Below are positions 45,201 through 53,900 of a DNA stretch of 64,000 bases, piece after piece. The first letter of the stretch is position 1. Every line of letters starts with the position of its first letter. A program made the translations under genes and the position numbers. Under the pieces are notes generated by a model. The model had not been told where the DNA came from, searched no databases, and worked only from the letters and a program-made list of their open reading frames with translations. Source of the DNA: Fragilariopsis cylindrus CCMP1102 (Eukaryota; Bacillariophyta; Bacillariophyceae; Bacillariales; Bacillariaceae); contig FMBT01000301.1 in NCBI GenBank assembly GCA_900095095.1, positions 584,820 through 648,819 on the forward strand, given 5' to 3'.

Positions 45201-46763
45201 TGGTTGTTGATAAGGAATCGACTCACGATATTGTCTTTGTATAAAATCACGTTTTATTCTTCTATCAAGAACAATATTGTACTTGTTGGTTTTAGAACAA
45301 ATTCTTTTCAAAAAGCGAACATCTCTGTTCTCTAACATATCAATAATTGCATTAGCAACAGTAGTTTTCTTCCGTTTTGCCTTCTCGTAACCTGGTTGTA
45401 TAGATTCGCTGTAATAATCGATGCATTTATCTACGAGAATTTTCTTCAAAAACTTATTGCTAGGGTATTCATCATTTCTCTTACTAATTCCACGACAGCC
45501 CATAATCACATCCGTTTCCCGCAATATTGTTACTATCTCCATCTTATGTATCTCTTTCAATCGATGAAGTGATTCGTCATTATTTAGCACGTTGCTAGGA
45601 TTGATAGTACACATTGCTTTAGTCCGAAGAATAGTCAACTTTCGTGATGGATTTGTGCTCTTTTGGCTCAACAACTTTAAAACTTCAGAAATTGTCAAAG
45701 TCCGTACATCTTCGTTGTCTACTGCAACTAGTTTATCCCCAACTTGTACCTTGCCAACCAATGATGAAGAATTCTGCACAATGAAAACAACAGTCTCGTT
45801 TTGGATTATGTCAATAGCGAGTCCAAGCTTGCCTGAAGGAGCTAAAATATGAAGAATATCTTCGTTACTGTTGACGGTGACTCCAGGAACGTGCGCCTTA
45901 TTGTTTGAGTCAGCATGCGTATTGTCACAATCTGCTGTAACAGCCGCACCTATATTATTACCAAAGACTTCGTCGTTATTGGTACTAGCCTCGTTGTTGC
46001 TAGAATCGTCATCACCGTGCTGATCCGATTGTTGTTCCGATGAATTATTGTTAATCGAACTTCTCATTTTTTGTTGTTGTACATTATTTTGTCGTACTGC
46101 CTGTTCTATTTCTTCCAGTATTGCTATATCTTGTTTTCGTTGAATGATCATATTGTTATGGAATTTTATATTCCCCTCAGTATCATTCGAGTCCGATCCA
46201 CGTCCTCCCAACAATAATACATCATCATCATCCAGTAATACAGACGTAGTTGTTGTTACATCGTTACCAACGTCGTTCTCTTCTCTCATTGTTATATGAT
46301 CCGATTCCGATGATAATGATAATAATGATGATGATGACGTTGCTGTTGCTGTTCTTGATGCCGTAGTAGTAATACATCTAGAGGATAAGGACGACGAACG
46401 TACCGAATCATCATCATTGTCGCATAAAGCTTCTGTTTCTGTTCCTGTTTCTTCATCATCGTTGCTGGCATCAGATTCAGTTTCAATTCTACCACCACCA
46501 CCACCTCCCGCCTTCATTATTTCAATTTCGTTTCTTTGTTGTGGTACCGTTGGTATAACTACCTTTAGTACTTGTAGTAGAGGATTAGTATCATCATCGT
46601 CGTCGTCCTCCTCCTCCTCCTCACTGTCGCCATCATTGATGACGATAGAGTTGCTACTGTTGCTACCGTCCTCCTCCTCACTGTCGCTATCATTGATGAC
46701 GATAGAGTTGCTACTGTTGCTACCGTCGGGCATTTCTTGGTGATGGTGGTGGTAATAAGACAT
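42276..46763 (-). CDS. Very large protein with PDZ, three DUF6824 domains and a RanBP2 zinc finger
   Basis: A 1495-residue protein in one exon. Two tandem SUMO-interaction-like motifs (IVIND then acidic, about 21-31 and 40-50) lie in a duplicated acidic N-terminus. A PDZ domain spans about 300-383 (LGLAIDI...VQVGDKLVAVDNEDV). DUF6824 domains, a diatom-type module starting D-V/I-L-x-G-x-G/R, lie at about 410-512 (TDVIMGCRG), 805-895 (SDVLCGRGG, GRFLEQDATTGVW) and 1291-1390 (HDILLGSGR, GRFLKRNNDGTGLWNEI). A Lys/Glu/Ala-rich coiled coil covers about 545-775. A RanBP2-type zinc finger (about 1210-1238) reads WPCRGCTFNNEDLSAVSCSMC. Basic patches suggest a nuclear protein, perhaps a chromatin or transcription scaffold; DUF6824 function is unknown to me. 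Confidence 0.75.
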   Translation of the reverse strand: MSYYHHHHQEMPDGSNSSNSIVINDSDSEEEDGSNSSNSIVINDGDSEEEEEDDDDDDTNPLLQVLKVVIPTVPQQRNEIEIMKAGGGGGGRIETESDASNDDEETGTETEALCDNDDDSVRSSSLSSRCITTTASRTATATSSSSLLSLSSESDHITMREENDVGNDVTTTTSVLLDDDDVLLLGGRGSDSNDTEGNIKFHNNMIIQRKQDIAILEEIEQAVRQNNVQQQKMRSSINNNSSEQQSDQHGDDDSSNNEASTNNDEVFGNNIGAAVTADCDNTHADSNNKAHVPGVTVNSNEDILHILAPSGKLGLAIDIIQNETVVFIVQNSSSLVGKVQVGDKLVAVDNEDVRTLTISEVLKLLSQKSTNPSRKLTILRTKAMCTINPSNVLNNDESLHRLKEIHKMEIVTILRETDVIMGCRGISKRNDEYPSNKFLKKILVDKCIDYYSESIQPGYEKAKRKKTTVANAIIDMLENRDVRFLKRICSKTNKYNIVLDRRIKRDFIQRQYRESIPYQQPTTSELTTTHTLPTEACRAATELKNVDDTLSILQQRQRQRQRQRQRRGIDVETKSNVATKAKQKTDEVKAAAATAELEAERRELLQRTAVAANANQETIERITAKADAQAKAEEVEAEKLKRIEVEVQERKYRIAVTELKKKDEEEEVRNIIAAKADAKAKVEKEVWNRIRLHVEDQEVKSREAATELKTNIEKEEGRKLIAAKADAKTNAAQEIWNRIRIHVEEQKRQSGEVATELKTKAEEEIRQTNIAAAVTILTPQQQQQQQQQHHSRSNVDGSNNPIIDPRESDVLCGRGGATLRHPGNLMYRGLVDLNKGLYITCLMTEKIKISRSIVAAIREQRGRFLEQDATTGVWIDIGDTRAERKTSHALREGQPKRRKKMVELGQMPANQLVAADHVVDPVQQQQNYRNRIYNLRQQQNNMNMNMNMNNNFGGGLQEFPNSSPLGYLQQQQQQLELEQQQQNQIAMMKRRSQQAQHQLNNIFNNNNSSFNNRSFSGIPAPLRATCKVSSSSSSSSSSAISTNPKSSNRGLQKFKRQKLADGKNYLHNRVTANATNLKQALSRCYSSLDTSRTDRVSLMKSNSIKNNVSYPREEEYRNDRSAKKDSSKSKKRTEKDCKHKQTPTNTGSVVKKRRRKDDDGGYESWTAGNWCLLLPHNNVDAQIKPAVRVMANSSHKHQLGERKSSIEAAEESWPCRGCTFNNEDLSAVSCSMCGKHRLRIVSSNHKRPYTDSSKQPTATVSSPICSSKRVVVLTSPPRQTATNNTATMIKEPHRHDILLGSGRSRKKNSSRPHFGNRFYWRLIEEQYADYARCTDGQQKNNIKQSIFDESKNTHDPSGRFLKRNNDGTGLWNEISPKEACHKILVDLNMRKCKSAKMQHQQQSNNSNAKSPTNVQQYHSSLSSNDNAISIPKKRGKVATTSMTRSTISEPACSVAEQKRHHLLYNEAVQRARDYVLTNYGQEYVENHEEEEMVMV

Positions 46764-49101
46764 TATGACTCTTGTTTTCAGATATTATAACAATAACAAT
46801 TCCTATGTAGAATACAAATAGGTAATAATAATAGTAGTGTGTTTGTTTGTTCTGAGACCAATACCGTGTGTCGATTTGTGATAATAAAATCAATGAATTG
46901 ATGAGCATTCCTCGCTCGAACTTTTTAACAATTTGGAAAATTTAATGTTCTCACAACGCAATATGCGTAACTTACTCGTACTTCGACGTACTGTACAGTA
47001 AATACGGTAACCACAACTCGTGCGTAAACTTTAATATGCGAACTCATTCAGGGTCATAAAACTGTTGAAGTTAGGAAACGAAGTACCGGAAGATAGCTAG
47101 GATCAAATTTTAAATAATGAAAATTATCATTCATCTTTGGTTACTACTATCATCAATGATGATAGACTTGACTTGACTTGACCCCACACACAAACATCAC
47201 ACTTACGCATACACATTCTACAATACACACATGTATAGTGAGTTGGTTGCCTTTTGCTTCATCACTGTAGAAAACCTTCTTGAATTGAAGGACTGCAGAT
47301 GATGATGCATGTGCATGCGGTGAGTGTGTGGGGTATGTGGTATGTTCAGTGGTAATTCATATCATCCTAAATTATTGTCTGTCAATCTTATTATATGCAT
47401 GATATGGCAGTGTTTGTACAACAGCATGTACATGTCATTAGACAAACATAGAAAAAATAAATAATGTTATGTGATGTGGTGTATGTGTGAAGAATGGTGT
47501 GTAGTGTGCTCCCAAGTTTTAATCTAAAAAAGCAAGGGGACTCAACTATCTAACACATACATTAGAGAAAAACAATTACTAATCTACATTCATACCAGTC
47601 AGTGTATTATAATATCCACATATGATATGATAGGACCCTGCTATAATTTGGCACACTATCATGCAATGTATGTGTGTGTCTGAATAAGTAACAAGTTGAT
47701 TAGTGAATAACAGTACCACCCCGCTGCGCTGGGCACCCGAAAAATAAATGGTACATGCAGTGAGTAAGCTGACTTGAACTATTGGGACATGGAAGCTCTT
47801 TTTTTGATGACACATCATGCCATTTTCTTAGCTGTAGATGTTTATTTACAAACTAGATTGCTAGTTGTTAATGAAATTGGCGTGCATGCAACAATACACT
47901 ACTTGAAGACCTGGAATATGCCACTGTTTGGTGCTACTACATGTACGCCATTGTCAAAAACATGGCAGACATACCCATTGATAATGGGTCCCCTTTTAAT
48001 TAATACTGCAAGAATAGAACCAACTACTACAATATTTATACCAATATCCTAATAATTTGATAATCTAAGTAGGTAAAATATAGTGATGCATTGATTACTA
48101 TAATCATTCTTCTTCCTGTTATTATACCACTATCATTATATCTATATATTTCTTCTCTCTTGTGCATGTGGCATCTTCTCTGTGATATGTTGAGATTTGT
48201 CACTCAATCATATTATTAAGATATAACACATTATGATTATTCTTACTCTTCTTATTTTTTATTATACCATCATTCCATCTATATTTCTTCTCTCTTGTGG
48301 ATGCAACACTCCTCTTAGTATTATTAATTGAATACTCATTATGAAGATACAGACAAGCCACATTCCTCCTATCCTAGGAGCTGAATGCACACCCTGATAG
48401 CAAGCTGAATTCTTATATGATGTTGCATTACTAATTATAAAGCACATCATGTGCATTTCTACAAGGGAAATAGCATGTTGTACTGAGGTGCGTGTGATTT
48501 TTATATTCTGTTGTGACCATCCTCCCATTATAATGCACTAGGAACAAAACTAGCTAGGTCATCCACTAGTTAACAACATCTGGGGAATTCAAGGAATTTG
48601 ATCCAGATTCCTCTTCTCTTTGTACGCCTCCTCCATAACATCATATCTTTACCTGGCAGTTTAACCCTCACCAACTTCCCCTACCTGCTGCTGGCTTGTA
48701 ATTAGAGGTAACTTTCAATTCCTTGGTTGTATTATTGACTTTATAATGTATACTTAAAAACTGTGTGGAAGTGATATCTGTATTGTATACTACTACAGTT
48801 ATATTTTTCATTAACTTTAACTGAACTTTTGAATAGAAAAACCTGGGAGGAAAACTGTTGATAGATCATTGGAGGGAGGTGCATGCAAGAGACAAAGAAT
48901 AGGTATGGATCAAATAATAATCAAACATCAGGTACTAAGCTACATTGTCACAATATTTTCTCATCTAAGATTTCACAGGATTTGTATAATTTTATCGTGC
49001 AAGTGGCATTGGACAATAATTTAATGAACTAAAAGTGGTATTATTTTGGGGTATTCTTCTCACCCTTAGTCTGCTGCACAGCTGCTGTTCAAAAGAGAGT
49101 A
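46764..49101. other. Long intergenic region up to the copia insertion
   Basis: About 2.3 kb. No supported gene; short frames are AT-rich and lack protein-like content. A GACTT run at 47164-47182. It ends at the GAAAT target site of the retrotransposon. Confidence 0.45.
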
Positions 49102-49106
49102 GAAAT
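49102..49106. repeat. Target site duplication, left (GAAAT)
   Basis: GAAAT directly before the 5' LTR matches GAAAT directly after the 3' LTR. Five bases is the usual copia length. Confidence 0.9.
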
Positions 49107-49323
49107 TGATGAGATCCTCAAATCACTAGCACGCGGGACTAAACCAGTTACCCCATTACTAGCTAAAACAGCGCAGCAACGACAACACCTCAACCACTTA
49201 ATAAAGCAGATTGCCTATCCAGTGGAATAAGAGTTGCAATAGGAATTGGACGCTAAGATAGATAGCTCATAATAACTTTAGACATTAGTTAATAACCAAA
49301 GTATACTATATCGTAGCTCAACA
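49107..49323 (+). repeat. 5' LTR of the copia element
   Basis: 217 bp from TGATGAGATCC to GCTCAACA, same as 55036-55252. It carries a non-functional copy of the last 41 pol codons. The segment ATAACTTTAGAC (49272-49283) is complementary to the bases directly after the LTR. A TATACTATAT stretch lies near the end. Confidence 0.95.
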
Positions 49324-49335
49324 GTCTAAAGTTAT
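49324..49335 (+). promoter_or_regulatory. Putative primer-binding site complementary to the element's own LTR
   Basis: GTCTAAAGTTAT starts at the first base after the 5' LTR, where a primer-binding site must lie. It is the exact reverse complement of ATAACTTTAGAC inside the LTR. In Tf1-type self-primed elements the 5' end of the transcript folds back onto the site in this way. A tRNA match was not tested. Confidence 0.6.
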
Positions 49336-49501
49336 ATTGTCGCTTAAGCAACAACAAGAGACATTAAACAAGACAAAGACAAAGACAACACGGTAGGCAA
49401 ACAGCTAAAACAACACCGTACCGTAAAAAGAAACAGACAAAATCATTAACACCAGTTCAAATTGTGAAGACAAACACACAAGACAACAGACAGAACAAAG
49501 A

Positions 49502-49596
49502 AGCACCTCACGTGACATCGTATCAGTTAACGAAAAGAACAGAAGAACAAGCGAAACGACGAAACAAGCACAGTACTTACGAGCACCTCACGTGAC
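49502..49596 (+). promoter_or_regulatory. Two copies of AGCACCTCACGTGAC in the 5' leader
   Basis: Direct repeats at about 49502-49516 and 49580-49594. Each contains the palindrome TCACGTGA (G-box CACGTG); the second runs on into TGACGT. Such cores bind bZIP or bHLH factors, so a transcription role is possible. The link to regulation is inferred. Confidence 0.4.
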
Positions 49597-49690
49597 GTAA
49601 GCAATAGTGGAAAGAGAAAACTCATCCATCTCACAATATAAACAGACGCAAACAGATAAGACAAAAATCAAATCAACGACAACATCCACC

Positions 49691-50953
49691 ATGTTAAATT
49701 TAAACGAAGAAGAAGCAATTGATCTAACCGACATTACTCGTAATAATGACAGTCAACCAACGCTAACCAGCATCACTCAAGCAAGAAGAGAGATCAGCAG
49801 ACAATTACAAACAAGAGTATGTGCAGATCCACAAACACAAGACCATGGACATTCCTACATCGTATGGAATAACAGTGACTGGCTGAAAAAGAAAGGAGTT
49901 TCCTCCCAAATCATACCACCGACCAATCCGGGAATATACGGTGGCAACACACATCAGTTACTAGAGATCCACAAGACAGCGCAAATTGCATGGCGCCGGT
50001 ACAAGTTAGCGCAAGCAGCAACCAAGAAAATGATCATGCATGCATTCAAAGACTATCACTTCCTGGAACTTCAGGATGACAATGGAGACATTGTAGGGTA
50101 TACTGCAATTGAACTATTCGACCACCTCTTGGACCAATACGTCCAGCCAGAGGATGTCGCGGACCAAGTTACAGCCTTACACAAGGTACTGGAACAAGAA
50201 TATGATCCGACTGAAGCACCACAAGTGTACTACAAGGCAGTACAAGATGCAAGGAATGCGCTAGATTCCTTAAATCAAACTATTGATGATGAAACACTCA
50301 TCCGACATGGACTCAATCAGTTCAAGGAGCACATTGATCTGAAACTAGACGTCAGGTCATGGAAACTACTCACACGAGCAGAAAAGACTTGGATTCGATT
50401 CAAGATGCATTTCACAAAGGCTATCAACGATAACAAGAATGATACTGGTACACTTAAAGCAATTGGAATGGCCAATGCAGTGAAGCACCAAATCGAACAA
50501 GGCAAGTTGAATCAGAAACTCCTAGCCCAAGCTACATTTGAAGCAAATGCACGAATTGATGAGCTAGAAAATCATAATGCAGCCCTCATGGCATCGAAAC
50601 AGCAAACAACACCAACACCTGCAACTGCAACTGCAGACGACACAATCAGGGCATTAACTGAACGTCTTAACTTACTTGAGAGCAGCAAGAGTGAAGGTAA
50701 TGGCGGTGGAGGTGGAAATGGTGGCTACAGAGCACTAGGAAGCAACAACTTTCCCAAAAATGGAAAAGATGGAACCAGATCGAAACGTCGATGGGACAAT
50801 GATGAATACTGTTGGACGTGTGGATTTGACATCAAACACAACAGCATGACATGCAAATACATCAAGGATGAAGCAGCCCACAAGAAAGAGGCAACAGCAA
50901 CAAATACGATGGGCGGATCCACTCGCAACTTGCACTTAAGATCTAACTTGTGA
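49691..50953 (+). CDS. gag: Gag of the copia element
   Basis: A 420-residue nucleocapsid precursor from the ATG at 49691; the upstream open frame has only a GTG. A helical capsid-like body is followed by a coiled-coil segment (about 285-355), a Gly/Asn linker and a zinc knuckle, CWTCGFDIKHNSMTC, with C-x2-C-x5-H-x4-C spacing. That is one residue longer than the usual C-x2-C-x4-H-x4-C. It packages element RNA into virus-like particles in the cytoplasm. It ends in TGA, and the same frame continues openly into pol. Confidence 0.9.
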   Translation: MLNLNEEEAIDLTDITRNNDSQPTLTSITQARREISRQLQTRVCADPQTQDHGHSYIVWNNSDWLKKKGVSSQIIPPTNPGIYGGNTHQLLEIHKTAQIAWRRYKLAQAATKKMIMHAFKDYHFLELQDDNGDIVGYTAIELFDHLLDQYVQPEDVADQVTALHKVLEQEYDPTEAPQVYYKAVQDARNALDSLNQTIDDETLIRHGLNQFKEHIDLKLDVRSWKLLTRAEKTWIRFKMHFTKAINDNKNDTGTLKAIGMANAVKHQIEQGKLNQKLLAQATFEANARIDELENHNAALMASKQQTTPTPATATADDTIRALTERLNLLESSKSEGNGGGGGNGGYRALGSNNFPKNGKDGTRSKRRWDNDEYCWTCGFDIKHNSMTCKYIKDEAAHKKEATATNTMGGSTRNLHLRSNL

Positions 50954-53900
50954 TGTGGTTGGAAGAATGACAGTATAATTGAAATAGCACCAAATAAAAA
51001 TAAAACACCTATTAACCCAATTAAACACTGTTATTCTTCGCGAACCAATACTAGCCGATATACTAAAGCACTTACAGCAATCCTAGAAGATGTGGAATAC
51101 ATCAATACAACAGCTGACTCCGGAGCAACCGGCCACTTTCTTCCAAATGATGACAATAAAGAGAACAGCCACGACAAAATAAAAGTGATGTGTGCTAATA
51201 AACAAACCATGAATTCAGTTGCAACAACAAAATTGGATATCCCAGAAGTGTCAGAAGAAGCCAAAACAGCATATCACTTCAACGAGATGGACACACCACT
51301 ACTATCTTTGCCAGTACTAGCTGATGATGGATGCAAAATTGAATTGACAGAAGACAATATCGTGGTTAAGAAAAATAATAAAATAATATTAAAAGGAATA
51401 AGAGACAAGGTATCAACACTATGGATGATTCCAATCAAACACCGGACGAAAGCAAGCATATTAGCACAACAACTTCCACCACTACCAAGCCATGCAGCAA
51501 ACAGTGCATATCATCAACCAACCATAGCGAAATTAATGGCATACCACAATGCAACTATTGGGTCACTGCCAGTCAAAACACTATGCAATGCCATTAATAA
51601 TAATTGGTTAACATCATTTCCAGGTTTAACTAGCGCAGCAGTGAGGAGACACCTACCAAAATCAATATCAACAACAATGGGCCATCTACACATGATTAGA
51701 AAAGGAATTAGATCCACCACAAAGCCAACAATCAGTGAAATAATGAATGAAGAATTAGAACCAGAACCAGTGTTACCACCACCCGTACGCATCACCAACA
51801 GACAGCATACTGTGGCAGTGGATACAATACCATTTGAAGACTTGAAAGGAATAATAGCAACAGATCTGCCTGGAAGATTTCCAACGACTTCAGCTCAAGG
51901 CAATGCTTATGTCCTTGTGATGTATGATTATGATTCAAACACCATCAATGCAATAGCAATCAAGAATAGAAAAACAGCATCATTAGTCCAAGGTTACAAT
52001 GAATTATTTGAAGATCTGAAGAAAGCTGGAATCAATCCAGTACTCCACCGATTAGACAATGAAACTTCGAAGGAATTGATATTAGAAATTGAAAAGAAAG
52101 GATTAGACTACCAAATCGCATCTCCAGGTGATCACAGATTGAACCATGCAGAAAGAGCAATCCAAACATTTAAAAACCACTTCATTGCAGTTCTATATGG
52201 ATGTGACAGTACCTTCCCAGCAAAGCAGTGGGACCGTATCATCAAACAAGCAGTAATGACATTAAATATGTGCAGGCCTTCCAGAATCAATCCAAAATTA
52301 TCTGCATACCAACAAGTATGGGGTAATTTCGACTTCAACAAAACGCCACTTGCTCCACCAGGATGCAAAGTAGTGGTACATGAAAGAGCAATGGAGAGAG
52401 GAGCATGGGCGTGTCATGGTGTAGTAGGGTACTACATAGGACCAGCAATGAAACACTACAGAAACTACATCAGTTACATCCCGGAAACAAAAGGCATTCG
52501 AACAACCAATACAATAGAATTCTTTCCAGAAAAAGTAGATATGCCAACAACAGCAACAACGGATCGGTTAGCAAGAGCCACTGAAGATCTAGCTGAAATA
52601 TTACAAGCACCACACCCAGCAACTCCATTCCTACAACAAGGCACAGTCGTCAATGATGCAATCGAACAATTGAAGAAGATATTTACACCACCAACTAGAA
52701 TTGAAACAGCAATGGCTGCACCAATTCCAAGGGTGTTAGAAACTGCTGTAGCAGCTCCAAGGGTGGATGTAAACAACAACAACAACAACAACAACAACTG
52801 TAATCAATCTCCAAGGGTGGTCAATAGACCATCAACAGCATTAGATAGGCTCCGAAACAGATTAAAGACTAAATCAGTGCGAAATAGTGGAATAAACACT
52901 AAATCAGTGCGAAATAGTGGAATAAACACTAGATCAGTCCGTTTTCAACAAAATAGTGAAGGACCTAGCCAATTAAGGACTAAATTATCGCGAATCGCAG
53001 AAGAAATACTACCACATGCAATTGGAACCAAGATTAGAAAATCATTCAAGAAGACCTATCACAATGGTACTATTACATCGTACGACAATGACAGAGAGTA
53101 CTACATGATAGAATACGATGATGGTGATTCAGAGGAGCTCAGGCACAGGACAGTACAGAAGTATATCATTACAGCCAATACAGAAATGGACCAAATGAAA
53201 AGATTAACCCGATCCAGCCTACAAGCCAAGTCTGCGAATCACAAAAGAGAAGCAATGAAGATGGCATTCAACGCGTTCACTGACTCGAACCTACCATTAC
53301 ACCATGCAATGCCAGTATTTGATGAAGTGACAGCAAAGATGTTAGAATACAGACACCTAATCAATCACGCCGATCCGGAAATTAGAAAACAGTGGCAAGT
53401 ATCAGGAGCAAATGAATTTGGAAGAACCATGCAGGGTGTAGGCAAGTTAAGAAAGAAGGAAGATAGAATAGAAGGTACGGACACAATGCATCTAATTCAC
53501 AAGAAAGACATTCCCAAGGGCAAGAAGATCACCTATGCAAGATTTGTCAGTGAAATCCGATTACAGAAAGCTGAAATTCATCGAACAAGGATGACAGCAG
53601 GAGGAGATAGATTGGATGATTATGAAGGCAAGACAAGCACCGAAACTGCAGGGTTAGAGACTATCAAGATCCACCTCAACAGTACCATCTCAAGAGCAAG
53701 ATTAGGAGCAAAATACTTATGTATTGATATTGGAAATATGTACTTAAACACAAAGTTACTATCACCAGAATATATGAGGATCCACATTGACCTAGTACCA
53801 AAAGAAATACAACAAGAGTACAACACTGATGCATACGTCGATGAAAATGGATACGTCTACATGGAAATAACAGGAGCAATATACGGTCTCGCCCAATCAG

